Below, in pieces: positions 1 through 7,125 of a DNA stretch of 64,000 nucleotides. Source of the stretch: Niallia sp. NCCP-28 (lineage in GTDB: Bacteria; Bacillota; Bacilli; Bacillales; Cytobacillaceae). Positions within the stretch are counted from its first letter, which is position 1. Every line of letters starts with the position of its first letter. The position numbers and the translations under genes are program-made. The stretch is taken from the NCBI RefSeq assembly GCF_023168165.1, contig NZ_BQYJ01000003.1, positions 186,001 through 250,000 on the forward strand, written 5' to 3'. The notes beneath the pieces were generated by a model. The model had not been told where the DNA came from. It ran no database searches and was given only the letters and a program-made list of their open reading frames with translations.

Positions 1-1
1 A

Positions 2-169
2 GAATCATCACTAAAAAGAGATGATAAGGAAGAGTTGCGTTTAACACTTGAAACAGAACGGCAAGAAGTCTTAGGCAAGCTGAGTTTTATTAGTTCTAAT
101 CATAAAGAATATGAGGAGCTTGATCTGAAATTTAAAGAACTTACTAAAAAAATAAAAGATCTTTTGTAA
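2..169 (+). CDS. C-terminal end of an unidentified coiled-coil protein (5' end outside window)
   Basis: An open frame enters from the left edge and ends at TAA 167-169. The 55 visible residues are highly charged (many K, E, L, R) with heptad-like spacing and no membrane segment, so they look like the C-terminal helix of a coiled-coil protein. A terminator follows about 80 bp downstream. The family cannot be recognised from this fragment. Confidence 0.55.
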   Translation, partial: ESSLKRDDKEELRLTLETERQEVLGKLSFISSNHKEYEELDLKFKELTKKIKDLL

Positions 170-250
170 AGGCAAGCTGTTCTTATAACAAATGAAGAGG
201 TTTCAATTATGTCATTTTCATACTTGGTATTGGTAAATTAAATAGGGGAA

Positions 251-285
251 AAAGACGATTCATGTTTATGTGAATCGTCTTTTTT
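251..285 (+). terminator. Rho-independent terminator after the partial first gene
   Basis: A perfect 12-bp stem (251-262 with 271-282) is closed by an 8-base loop and runs into a T-tract. It lies between the partial first gene and the 451 gene, both on the plus strand. Confidence 0.8.
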
Positions 286-383
286 AGTAATTTGATGTTC
301 AAAAATGTTATATATGCGGAAATAATTTTTTATCTATCCTATTAAAAATTCAGGAGTAATTTTTTACAGCAAACAAAAAAGCC

Positions 384-403
384 AAAGTTAAGATAAAGTT
401 AAG
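384..403 (+). promoter_or_regulatory. 11-bp direct repeat, candidate response-regulator box upstream of the 451 gene
   Basis: AAAGTTAAG occurs twice, at 384-392 and 395-403, giving a period of 11 bp. Two GTTAAG half-sites separated by five bases is the geometry bound by OmpR/PhoB-class regulators. A TATCATAAT -10-like stretch follows at about 411-419. The regulator is not in this window. Confidence 0.4.
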
Positions 404-450
404 GAACTTCTATCATAATGAAGCTACATTACAGATAGGAGAGAACAAAC

Positions 451-903
451 ATGAAATTAATGAAAAAAGCACAATACTTTATCGGAATTATTGCAATGGC
501 ATTTCTGCTTGTACAAGGAGTAATGGATATAACTAATTACTTTAGCAGCGAGAGTCAGCCTCAGATGGGTACGATGGAAATGGGCCAAGCGCCAAGCATG
601 GGACAAAATGGGGACAATACAGCAGCCAGCAGTGAAAATACTTCAGGAGATACTGGCACTAGCAGTGATTCTAGTGCAGCAGCTGATGAAGGAACAGCTG
701 GCAGTACTACGCAAGGCCGAGATCAAATGACGCCCCCATCTGGTGATTTCAGCGGCACAGGCCCACAACAAGGCGGCATCGGTTTTAACAGCATTCATCA
801 AGGGACTTCTGGTTTAGTGACAGGCATTATATTAGTATTATTTTCTGGTGCAGGTCTAATATTTACTGGACTATCTGCAATGAATAAAAGAAAAGAAGCT
901 TAA
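451..903 (+). CDS. Small secreted or membrane-anchored protein with a low-complexity linker
   Basis: The 150-aa product has an N-terminal hydrophobic helix (about residues 9-27), a long Ser/Gly/Thr/Gln/Met-rich region (about 32-110) and a second transmembrane helix (about 122-142) before a short basic tail (NKRKEA). That suggests an extracytoplasmic flexible loop between two membrane anchors. The start follows GATAGGAGAG. A direct-repeat operator candidate lies upstream and a terminator directly downstream, so it is a single-gene transcript. I do not recognise a named family; a stress-induced envelope protein is only an inference. Confidence 0.75.
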   Translation: MKLMKKAQYFIGIIAMAFLLVQGVMDITNYFSSESQPQMGTMEMGQAPSMGQNGDNTAASSENTSGDTGTSSDSSAAADEGTAGSTTQGRDQMTPPSGDFSGTGPQQGGIGFNSIHQGTSGLVTGIILVLFSGAGLIFTGLSAMNKRKEA

Positions 904-912
904 AAAAAGTAG

Positions 913-959
913 AGCCATTATCCAAATTAATTTTCATAGATTTGGATGACGGCTTTTTA
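913..959 (+). terminator. Terminator of the 451 gene
   Basis: A 14-bp stem (913-926 with 941-954, one mismatch and one G-U pair) is followed by a run of T. It starts 10 bp after the stop codon. Confidence 0.8.
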
Positions 960-1026
960 TCTTGAGAGCAGATACTATCTTCAAGGAAAGAGAAGGGTAT
1001 ATCTCAATGATTAAGCTGGGGATGAA

Positions 1027-1209
1027 ATGAGGAATGGGTTGATTTCCCATTTGGACTGTCCGACTTTTAGAGCACTGCTGGAAGGAAAGAGAGATGGAAA
1101 GCCAGTGACAATGGGCAATAATGTTTTTGCTTCATCAGATTCTGTTGTAACAAAAAATGTCTGAGCAAACGTTGTTGTCAGAAGAAATCCTGCCAAAATA
1201 ATAAAATAA
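1027..1209 (+). pseudogene. Possible decayed coding remnant
   Basis: The plus-strand frame from 1027 reads about 45 residues with protein-like composition (NGLISHLDCPTFRALLEGK ... TMGNNVFASSDSVVTKNV), meets TGA at 1162 and continues about 14 codons to TAA 1207. No ribosome site precedes it. The overlapping minus-strand frame also lacks one. I read it as an eroded gene fragment of unknown family. Confidence 0.25.
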
Positions 1210-1230
1210 ATAGAATGAGATAAGTAAGTG

Positions 1231-1272
1231 AAATGCTAGGTAAGGCAGTTTATGCTACGCCTAGCATTTTTT
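1231..1272. terminator. Terminator hairpin downstream of the 1277-1579 gene
   Basis: A perfect 10-bp stem AAATGCTAGG / CCTAGCATTT (1231-1240 with 1260-1269) has a T-run on the plus strand. It sits just past the stop of the minus-strand gene. Confidence 0.7.
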
Positions 1273-1276
1273 AGGG

Positions 1277-1579
1277 TTAATAATATGGCAGAATATTATT
1301 CATATAATAATTTGGATAGGCTGGATACATATATTGGCCATAATTGCTATAGTGAAAGTTTGGATGATAATAAGGATTTTGGGTTATTAGAGTAGTAGGA
1401 GTGGTGTGGAAAGGAGTAAAAATAGCTGGGTTTAAACTTCCAGGATTGGAGACAGCTGGAACAGCGCCGGTAGGGACAGCGCCAGCGCCAACAGCTCCAA
1501 AACCAATAGCAGGAGCAATGGGAACGGCACCTATGCCTGCTCCACCATGTATACGATTAATAGAGTGTATTGGAAACAT
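1277..1579 (-). CDS. Small coat-like protein (Gly/Ala/Pro then Tyr/Asn-rich)
   Basis: The 100-aa protein has a Gly/Ala/Val/Pro-rich N-terminal half and a Tyr/Asn/Pro-rich tail ending in ILPYY. This is the composition of Bacillus spore coat and crust proteins. It starts at ATG 1579 behind a strong GGCGAGGTG ribosome site, which makes this strand the real one; the overlapping plus-strand frame has no ribosome site. A SigK-like promoter lies upstream. No catalytic motif or signal peptide is present. The spore role is inferred from composition and promoter; the family is not identified. Confidence 0.7.
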   Translation of the reverse strand: MFPIHSINRIHGGAGIGAVPIAPAIGFGAVGAGAVPTGAVPAVSNPGSLNPAIFTPFHTTPTTLITQNPYYHPNFHYSNYGQYMYPAYPNYYMNNILPYY

Positions 1580-1596
1580 AATTTTTCACCTCGCCT

Positions 1597-1623
1597 TACT
1601 ATATGTGAGGAAAATAGATGTGT
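1597..1623 (-). promoter_or_regulatory. Candidate SigK-type promoter for the coat-like gene
   Basis: On the minus strand ACA (1621-1623) is followed after 15 bp by CATATAGTA (1597-1605), matching the SigK pattern AC-N14/17-CATANNNTA. Transcription would begin almost at the ribosome site, leaving a very short leader, so the call is tentative. Confidence 0.35.
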
Positions 1624-1955
1624 TACCTAATTTTGTAAGCTTGGTATTTTTAGAAAAGTCATTTCTTCCAAAAAATCCATAAATGCTTTAGACACGGGTT
1701 TTCTATTTTTTCTCATCTATTCCGCCAGTGATTTCTGCGCTAGTTTTTGTGTTAAATTGCATAATTTTGTATAAATGACAGGAAACTTATTCTTCATTTC
1801 TGTTGATAATGATAACTTTTGTTTGCTGCAAATGCCAAAAATGTCGCCGGTGATAACAAGGCATTTCCTGTTAAGGTCTGTTTTATTGTTCCTATCTTAG
1901 GGTAGATAAGAAAACAAATAGAAACGAAACATTTACAAAAAGAAGGAGTGGAAAA
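1624..1955. other. Intergenic region, no gene seen
   Basis: No frame with a ribosome site lies here. The only notable string is TGATAATGATAAC near 1804-1816, which resembles half of a Fur-type box but lacks the second half. Confidence 0.4.
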
Positions 1956-2051
1956 ATGGGAAGATATGTGGAAGTTGAAAAAAATGCATCCGTATATGTA
2001 GAAGATATCGGTGAAGGGCAGCGGATTGTGTTGATTTATGGTTGGATCTAA
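1956..2051 (+). pseudogene. Truncated alpha/beta hydrolase (N-terminal 31 residues only)
   Basis: The start ATG 1956 sits behind a strong AGAAGGAGTGG ribosome site and encodes MGRYVEVEKN ... DIGEGQRIVLIYGW, then TAA 2049. This matches the first strand region of alpha/beta hydrolases of the chloroperoxidase-like group, whose next residues would be the HGW(P) oxyanion region. The remaining roughly 240 residues, with the nucleophile elbow and catalytic His, are absent downstream, so it is a remnant with intact translation signals. Confidence 0.6.
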
Positions 2052-2150
2052 TTACATCAGGGGGCTAATCTGTTTGTTTAAATTTTTCTTTTTTTGGAAA
2101 ATATGGATAAGGATGTTTGGTGAGAAATAAAAATAGTAATTTGTTCATAG

Positions 2151-2243
2151 AATTGTCACAATTTAAAAGGAGAAATTCTTTTCCTATCGATTGCTATTTG
2201 CTATGATAAAAATTGAAAACACTATCAATATGTTGTTTACAAC
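2151..2243 (+). promoter_or_regulatory. Promoter region of ycnI with two palindromes
   Basis: AATTGTCACAATT (2151-2163) and GTTGTTTACAAC (2232-2243) are palindromic. Between them lies an extended -10, TGCTATGAT (2199-2207), so the palindromes sit at about -50 and +25, plausible operator positions. ycnI genes of bacilli are usually copper-regulated; which regulator binds here is unknown. Confidence 0.4.
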
Positions 2244-2282
2244 TGATTGTGAAAAAACAAACAAATCAAAGGAGAACATGCA

Positions 2283-2924
2283 ATGTTACATAAGAAAAAT
2301 TTATTATCCATATTTTCAGCATTATTGGCTATATTTTTTGTTGCTTTTCCCGCCAGCGCCCATGTTACGGTAAAACCTTCGACTTCCACAACAGAAGCTT
2401 GGGAAACTTATAGTATAAAAATACCTGTGGAAAAAGATATTCCAACAACAAAAGTTGTGTTGAAAATTCCATCGAATGTAGAATTTAAAATGTATGAACC
2501 TGTTGAGGGCTGGAAAACATCAACACAAACAGATGACAATGAAAAGGTAACAACGGTAACGTGGGAAGCAGAAAATGCTGCTGCAGCAATTCAAGCAGGA
2601 CAATACCGCATTTTTACTTTTACTGCACAAAACCCTGCTGATGCAAGCAAAGTTGCATGGGATGCTTACCAATACTATAAAGATGGAAGCATTGTAGAGT
2701 GGACTGGCGATGAAGATGAAGAGCTGCCGCATTCTATAACAGAAGTTACAAAATCAAATGCTGCGGTAGACAGCCATGGACACAGTCATGACAAGGCAGA
2801 TGATGAATCAGTAGAAGAAGACCATGAGCATAATGCGGGTACTTCTAGTGGAACAATCCTTTCTATCATTGCCATTATTATTTCTATTGCTGCGATTATT
2901 TTAACATTTGTTAGAAGAAAATAA
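2283..2924 (+). CDS. ycnI: YcnI-like copper-binding membrane-anchored protein (DUF1775)
   Basis: The 213-aa protein has a signal peptide (KKNLLSIFSALLAIFFVAF, cleavage near ASA-H), a DUF1775 domain whose mature N-terminus begins with His (AHVTVKPS), a His/Asp/Glu-rich linker (HGHSHD ... EDHEH, about 160-180) and a C-terminal membrane helix ending RRK. In YcnI the mature N-terminal His coordinates Cu(II), and that His is present. The linker could bind more metal. The start follows AAAGGAG at 8 bp. In Bacillus subtilis ycnI lies with ycnJ and ycnK; neither is here, so the gene is isolated. A terminator follows. Confidence 0.9.
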   Translation: MLHKKNLLSIFSALLAIFFVAFPASAHVTVKPSTSTTEAWETYSIKIPVEKDIPTTKVVLKIPSNVEFKMYEPVEGWKTSTQTDDNEKVTTVTWEAENAAAAIQAGQYRIFTFTAQNPADASKVAWDAYQYYKDGSIVEWTGDEDEELPHSITEVTKSNAAVDSHGHSHDKADDESVEEDHEHNAGTSSGTILSIIAIIISIAAIILTFVRRK

Positions 2925-2930
2925 GGAAAT

Positions 2931-2964
2931 AAAAAAACTGATTCGTATATGAATCAGTTTTTTT
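2931..2964 (+). terminator. Terminator of ycnI
   Basis: A 12-bp stem (2933-2944 with 2951-2962) is closed by GTATAT and ends in T8, just after the ycnI stop. Confidence 0.85.
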
Positions 2965-3096
2965 AGGCAAATAAATAGGTTATTCTAATGGTAGCCTTTA
3001 TAATAATAAAATGGAAATAGGTTTAATGCTGCTGCTTCAATGGAATAAAGAGAAGAGGAGACTACTATTTTCATCTGAAAAAGGAGCGGAAAGGGC

Positions 3097-3414
3097 ATGA
3101 AATTTACCATTACAGATCAAGCAAAAGAAAAATTAAAAACATATGACTTGCCAGAAGATGCAAGTTTTAAGATAACGTCTATTTTTAGCGGTGGCTGCAG
3201 CTATACGTATAATTATGAATTTTCTTTAGATTATATCCAAGCAGATGACACAAAATTTGAAGATAACGGCATGACGATTTATTTAGATGCATTGACATTA
3301 AAACATATTGATGAAGATTTAAAATTGGATTATGTAGATGGAACGGGTTTTCGCTTAATAGGGCCAGGTCAAATTTATTCTTTTCATTTAAATGTAAAAC
3401 GAAAAGTGAAATAA
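3097..3414 (+). CDS. HesB/IscA-like Fe-S biogenesis domain protein (YqkB-type)
   Basis: The 105-aa protein matches the small HesB/IscA fold in length and layout: an N-terminal helix with ITDQAKEKLK, a central GGCSYTYNYEFSL strand and a C-terminal GTGFRLIGPGQIYSF segment. Classical A-type scaffolds carry three Cys. Here only the Cys in GGCSY is visible, so cluster or iron binding like IscA is doubtful, as in the YqkB/YneR branch. The start is placed after AAGGAGCGGAAAGGG. It is monocistronic. Confidence 0.7.
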   Translation: MKFTITDQAKEKLKTYDLPEDASFKITSIFSGGCSYTYNYEFSLDYIQADDTKFEDNGMTIYLDALTLKHIDEDLKLDYVDGTGFRLIGPGQIYSFHLNVKRKVK

Positions 3415-3419
3415 AGTGA

Positions 3420-3530
3420 AACTTCAATTAGTGGAGGAAGCCGTCTTCCGCTGAGTGTTAGCTGGACCAATCAGGTTTTTTACGGTCAAGTTTCTGCCCA
3501 CCTAGGATTTTTTATCTTCTCTTAAGTTAG
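3420..3530 (-). repeat. Dispersed structured repeat, copy A
   Basis: The reverse complement of this stretch aligns along about 100 bp with 5711-5815. Shared blocks include TAGAAAC-like and CCGTAAA strings, GATTGGT(C/T)CA(G/A)CTAAC and CAG(C/T)GG. It sits between convergent gene ends and encodes nothing. See copy B. Confidence 0.6.
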
Positions 3531-3563
3531 GGAACAAAAGCCTGTTAAAGTGCAATAAAAGAA

Positions 3564-3601
3564 AAAGGTGCCGCTAATTCAATTAGTGGCATCTTTTTTT
3601 G
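3564..3601. terminator. Bidirectional terminator between convergent genes
   Basis: A 15-bp stem with two G-U pairs (3565-3579 with 3581-3595) has A-runs on the left and T-runs on the right. It serves the HesB-like gene and the convergent YrvL-like gene. Confidence 0.8.
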
Positions 3602-3613
3602 AATACAAAATTT

Positions 3614-4066
3614 TTATTCTTTGAAATTATCTTTTTTCGGACTATCAAAAGCCAACTCTACTAAGCTGAAAATAAGGGTTGTGATGAGTTGGACCACATT
3701 TCCCAATTGAACTGAATCTATCCACTTATCTGCAATAGAAAAACCAGTCCATATAATAGAAAAAATAAGCAAAAAGGACAAAAACAGTTGTAAACGGCTA
3801 GATGGGATAATAGCATATATAAAAACTCGAAGGACTTTAATGATCAAATCTCCAATAACGCTTATTAAAAGAAAAATCAAAACAAATAAAAACAGAGATT
3901 TAAGTGAATCATAATGTACATTTAATAAATGAAAAATCCCCAATAACCCAAAATAATAAAGAGCGATTATCAACAGTAAAATAGCAGATACAGCAAACAC
4001 AATAAGGGCAATAATTATTATTTTTTCTTTTAAAAGCTCTTTTCTAAACGGTTTTTCTGTATTCAT
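3614..4066 (-). CDS. YrvL-like small membrane protein
   Basis: From ATG 4066 the product is 150 aa with four hydrophobic helices and a short acidic tail (FDSPKKDNFKE). Length, helix pattern and the final helix before SLVELAF resemble YrvL, which in Bacillus subtilis restrains the SigO-RsoA regulon. The frame is open to 4171, but only the 4066 start has a ribosome site (AGGAG), so the longer form is not favoured. No sigma genes lie nearby, so the regulatory role is inference only. Confidence 0.6.
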   Translation of the reverse strand: MNTEKPFRKELLKEKIIIIALIVFAVSAILLLIIALYYFGLLGIFHLLNVHYDSLKSLFLFVLIFLLISVIGDLIIKVLRVFIYAIIPSSRLQLFLSFLLIFSIIWTGFSIADKWIDSVQLGNVVQLITTLIFSLVELAFDSPKKDNFKE

Positions 4067-4175
4067 ATATAGCTGAACTCCTAATAAAAGCTTCCGAGGT
4101 TTGTTATCTATAGTATAGCCAATGCCAGATGACTTTGTAAGAGAAAGGTTTATCGATAAAGCAAACAGCAATTTC

Positions 4176-4226
4176 TTGACAAATTATAGATAGTATCAGA
4201 CAATAACTACCGAACGGTCGGTAGTT
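4176..4226 (+). promoter_or_regulatory. Promoter and TetR operator of the ykkCD operon
   Basis: TTGACA (4176-4181) and GACAAT (4199-4204) are 17 bp apart. Immediately downstream is an inverted repeat with arms AACTACCGA and TCGGTAGTT (4205-4226, 4-bp centre). The ACCGANCGGT core is typical of TetR-family operators, and the TetR gene is the third gene of this operon. Binding here would block transcription start. Confidence 0.7.
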
Positions 4227-4260
4227 AAAAGTGATTCAGCGGCTTAAAGGAGGAAAACAG

Positions 4261-4599
4261 ATGAACCGTTATTGGATGATGGTGTTTGGAGCAGGCTTTA
4301 TTGAAGTAGCTTGGGTATCTGGATTAAAATATGCGACGACACCACTTGAATGGATAGGAACAGGACTTGCAATCATTCTGAGTTTTTTTATCTTAATTAT
4401 CGCAACAAATCATTTACCGATAGGAACGGTATATGCCGTTTTTACGGGACTTGGAACAACAGGAACGGTTATTGCGGAAATTATTATTTTTCACGAACCT
4501 GTCCACCCATTAAAATTAGTGCTAATTGCTATGCTGCTTATTGGTGTTATCGGATTAAAAATGGTGACAGATAGGCAGCAAGAAGAGGGGAATGCATGA
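4261..4599 (+). CDS. ykkC: SMR-family paired efflux subunit, YkkC-like
   Basis: From ATG 4261, behind AAAGGAGGAAAACAG, the 112-aa protein has four transmembrane helices and closely matches YkkC (VFEVVWV-like [13 protein letters not shown] at 10-22; [26 protein letters not shown]; final [12 protein letters not shown]). The Glu in the first helix is the proton/substrate-coupling residue of small multidrug resistance pumps. It overlaps the next gene by 4 bp. YkkC and YkkD form a heteromeric exporter of guanidine-type cations. Unlike many ykkCD operons there is no ykkC riboswitch in the short leader; control appears to be by TetR. Confidence 0.9.
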   Translation: MNRYWMMVFGAGFIEVAWVSGLKYATTPLEWIGTGLAIILSFFILIIATNHLPIGTVYAVFTGLGTTGTVIAEIIIFHEPVHPLKLVLIAMLLIGVIGLKMVTDRQQEEGNA

Positions 4600-4910
4600 T
4601 GGCTTGGTTTGCTTTAATTATTGCTGGTTTATGTGAAGTGTTTGGTGTCATCAATATTAAACGTCTGACGATGAAGAAATGGGATGCACTTATTTATCTT
4701 ACAATTGGTTTTATTTTAAGTTTTGCGATGTTAACATATGCTATGAAGACAATTTCGATGGGAACAGCCTATGGTGTATGGACGGGAATAGGAACGGTAG
4801 GCTCTGCTCTTGTTGGTATGTATATGTATAATGAGCCAAAGGAGTGGACACGAATATTTTTTATTGGATTGATATTAGCTGCGACTATTGGCTTAAAAGT
4901 GATATCTTAA
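4596..4910 (+). CDS. ykkD: SMR-family paired efflux subunit, YkkD-like
   Basis: The 104-aa, four-helix protein is the partner of the preceding gene; ATG 4596 overlaps the ykkC stop. Motifs match Ykk[13 protein letters not shown] with the membrane Glu, [49 protein letters not shown]. Paired SMR subunits insert in opposite topologies to form the pump. The ATGA overlap supports translational coupling and equal amounts. Confidence 0.9.
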   Translation: MMAWFALIIAGLCEVFGVINIKRLTMKKWDALIYLTIGFILSFAMLTYAMKTISMGTAYGVWTGIGTVGSALVGMYMYNEPKEWTRIFFIGLILAATIGLKVIS

Positions 4911-4942
4911 TTTTTTCATTTTTATAAATAGGAGGATTATAA

Positions 4943-5518
4943 GTGAAAAAAGAGGAACTGAAAAAAGCAGCGCTTAAATTTTTTGCTTTAAATGGCTATG
5001 AAGGAACATCATTAAATCAGATAGCAGATGAAGTAGGCATAAAAAAATCTTCCATTTATTCTCATTATAAAGGCAAAGATGAGCTCTTCCTAGAAGTGGT
5101 AAGAGAGGCTAAATTAGCGGAAATTCAACTGAAAAAGGACTTTTTTCAAAAAAATGGCGAACTAGATGCAAAAGAGTTTTTATATGGATACTTAGTATAT
5201 ATAAAAGAGATGTTTCAACAAAATCAAAGTCTTAAATTTTGGTTAAGGATGGGTTTTTTTCCACCCTCCCATCTATACAAAATTGTCCAAGAAGAAGTAA
5301 CCGAAGTGGAGGTTTTTCAAGAAAAATGGCTGGAAAAGATGTTTTTGCATTGGATAGATCAAAAAAATGTTAAAGTAGAAAATGAAAAAACAGCGACAAT
5401 TGCTTATAATGGCATCTTAATGGCGATGATGGTAGAATTGGTGTATTATGAACAAGCAAATCGAGTAGATGAAAAGTTAGCAGCACTCTGGGGAATTTTT
5501 TGGCAGGGAATAAGTTAG
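4943..5518 (+). CDS. TetR/AcrR-family repressor of the ykkCD operon
   Basis: The 191-aa protein starts at GTG 4943 behind AGGAGG. The N-terminal HTH is clear (AALKFFALNGYEGTSLNQIA, then VGIKKSSIYSHYKGKDELF, residues 8-51); the rest is the helical ligand domain. It is the last gene of the operon, 32 bp after ykkD. The palindrome at the promoter makes autoregulation together with the pump likely. The inducer is unknown; a cationic pump substrate is the natural guess. Confidence 0.85.
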   Translation: MKKEELKKAALKFFALNGYEGTSLNQIADEVGIKKSSIYSHYKGKDELFLEVVREAKLAEIQLKKDFFQKNGELDAKEFLYGYLVYIKEMFQQNQSLKFWLRMGFFPPSHLYKIVQEEVTEVEVFQEKWLEKMFLHWIDQKNVKVENEKTATIAYNGILMAMMVELVYYEQANRVDEKLAALWGIFWQGIS

Positions 5519-5595
5519 GGGCTATAGAAAGGAAAACAATATCTATTGTGAGAATTCCTTTAAATTAATGAAAATGCAAAGTGTAATAGGGATTT

Positions 5596-5643
5596 GAGGC
5601 CGTCCAATAAGTCGTTTTCAGGCTATTGGATGGCCTCTTTTTA
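5596..5643 (+). terminator. Terminator of the ykkCD-tetR operon
   Basis: A 14-bp stem (5596-5609 with 5624-5637, one G-U) ends in T-rich sequence. Confidence 0.85.
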
Positions 5644-5678
5644 TTCAGAAATGGCATTTTTAATTGATCACGCAATAA

Positions 5679-5807
5679 CGGGCAGTAAAACCCCCACCTA
5701 AGGGATGATGAGAAGAAATGAAAAATCTAGATGGTAGAAACTAGCCCGTAAAGACCCGATTGGTTCAACTAACAATCAGTGGGGATGGAGAACCCCCCAC
5801 TGTTTAA
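5679..5807 (+). repeat. Dispersed structured repeat, copy B
   Basis: This stretch aligns with the reverse complement of 3420-3530. It contains small stems such as GATTG/CAATC around 5758-5777 and GTGGGG/CCCCAC around 5779-5801. No reading frame is present. Both copies sit at gene 3' ends in opposite orientation. Family unknown; an end remnant of an IS200/IS605-type element or a structured RNA are the options I would test. Confidence 0.6.
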
Positions 5808-5811
5808 AGGT

Positions 5812-6945
5812 TCACTTTATTTGGTGGATGTTTTTGGAGATTTCTTCTAAAGTTGCAGCGAATTGTTCAACTTCTAGGGGAGAGGTGTTTCTCCCAAAGG
5901 AGATGCGCACTAATTCTTTTGCTGCTTCGTCGGAATATCCTAATGCTTTCATTGTTTTAGATGGTGCTTGATGGCCAACTTGACAGGCGCTTCCAGTTGA
6001 AATGGCAAACCCTTTTCTATTGCTTTCCAAAAGCACCCATTGCCCCTCTACCTGCTTTATTCTGAATGCAATAATGGATGGAAGCTGTGCCTTGTTTTCT
6101 ATAATAGATAGAGAGGGATAATTTTTTGTTTTCTCTAAAAATAGCTGACGCAGTTTTTTATAATGAATGGTTTCTTCAGAAATAAGCTGATTTGCTTTAT
6201 TTGCTGCAATAACCATCGCGGCAATCCCAGGTGTATTGACCGTACCAGGACGAAATCCATTTTCATGAGTGGTGTTTGGATAAAAGCTTTTCCCATTTAA
6301 TCGAGGGTGGATATAACAAGCGCCAACCCCTTTAGGACCGTAAAATTTATGGCTTGATAAAGAAAATCCATCTATCATTTTGCTTAATTCAGGAATTGGA
6401 AGCTTGCCGAAACTTTGTACAAGATCGCTATGAAACAAAAGATGATATTTTCGGCAGATAAAGCTGATTTCTTCGATTGGCTGGATGGCGCCAGTTTCCG
6501 AGTTGACATGCTGAATGGAAACAAGAGCTGTATTTGTTTGAATGCTGTTTTCTAATACAGCAAGATCGACTGCTCCTGATGCAGTATATGGAATATACGT
6601 AATTTCATAGCCTTTTTGTTCTAATATTTTTATGGTGCTGTGAATAGAAGAATGCTCTCCCATTGCAGCAATAATATGATTTTTAGAGGAAGGCAAACTA
6701 GACAATAAAGCATGAATAGCTAAAAAGTTGCTTTCCGAACCGCCGCTTGTAAAATAAAGTCCCTCTTTTTGTATGCCTAACAGATTTGCTAATTGTTTGC
6801 GGCAATTTTCCAAAATATAATAAGCATCCCCGCCGATATCATGAAGACTATTTGTATTGGCAAAATAGTTTTTTGAAATTTCCATATAACCTAAAAGAGC
6901 ATCTTCGTCAATTGGGCAGGTTGCCGCATAATCTAAATAAATCAA
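5812..6945 (-). CDS. nifS: Cysteine desulfurase NifS of the NAD operon
   Basis: The 377-aa, PLP-dependent class V aminotransferase-fold enzyme has the PLP lysine in SSHKFYGPKG (K200), the N-terminal YLDYAAT motif and the catalytic Cys in STGSACQVGH (C321). It starts at TTG 6945 behind AGGAGG. It lies divergent to nadB-nadC-nadA across 180 bp holding a NiaR operator, the same arrangement as in Bacillus subtilis, where NifS supplies sulfur to the [4Fe-4S] cluster of NadA. It is therefore best viewed as a dedicated NadA maturation enzyme rather than the housekeeping desulfurase. Confidence 0.93.
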   Translation of the reverse strand: MIYLDYAATCPIDEDALLGYMEISKNYFANTNSLHDIGGDAYYILENCRKQLANLLGIQKEGLYFTSGGSESNFLAIHALLSSLPSSKNHIIAAMGEHSSIHSTIKILEQKGYEITYIPYTASGAVDLAVLENSIQTNTALVSIQHVNSETGAIQPIEEISFICRKYHLLFHSDLVQSFGKLPIPELSKMIDGFSLSSHKFYGPKGVGACYIHPRLNGKSFYPNTTHENGFRPGTVNTPGIAAMVIAANKANQLISEETIHYKKLRQLFLEKTKNYPSLSIIENKAQLPSIIAFRIKQVEGQWVLLESNRKGFAISTGSACQVGHQAPSKTMKALGYSDEAAKELVRISFGRNTSPLEVEQFAATLEEISKNIHQIK

Positions 6946-7060
6946 AGTGGTTTCCTCCTAAAAGGGATCATAAGTAGTATTTAATAAACAAGCATTTGGC
7001 TAGATAGAAATAACCGTATTTTTTTAGCAGAAAAGAAAATAGAAAAATAGAATAAAAGTC

Positions 7061-7105
7061 TTGTCATAATTTTAAATCTATGTAAATATAAGTGTCAAGA
7101 CACCT
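7061..7105 (+). promoter_or_regulatory. nadBCA promoter with NiaR/NadR-type operator
   Basis: TTGTCA (7061-7066) and TAAATA (about 7083-7088) form the promoter. AGTGTCAAGACACCT (7091-7105) contains the palindrome GTGTCAAGACAC, the known niacin-responsive NiaR (YrxA) site of bacilli. It lies between divergent nifS and nadB and can repress both when nicotinic acid is available. Confidence 0.75.
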
Positions 7106-7125
7106 GTTAAGAAAAGAGGGTAAAA

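Noticed and set aside
1401-1682. Plus-strand 93-codon frame
   Set aside because: It is antisense to the coat-like gene 1277-1579, which has a strong ribosome site; this frame has none.
1801-1820. Fur box in the spacer before the hydrolase remnant
   Set aside because: Only one half of the 19-bp palindrome is present.
2191-2373. Frame overlapping the start of ycnI
   Set aside because: It lies in the promoter and signal-peptide region of ycnI in another frame and has no ribosome site.
4183-4260. Possible ykkC/guanidine riboswitch before ykkCD
   Set aside because: The interval between promoter and gene is too short and is filled by the TetR palindrome.
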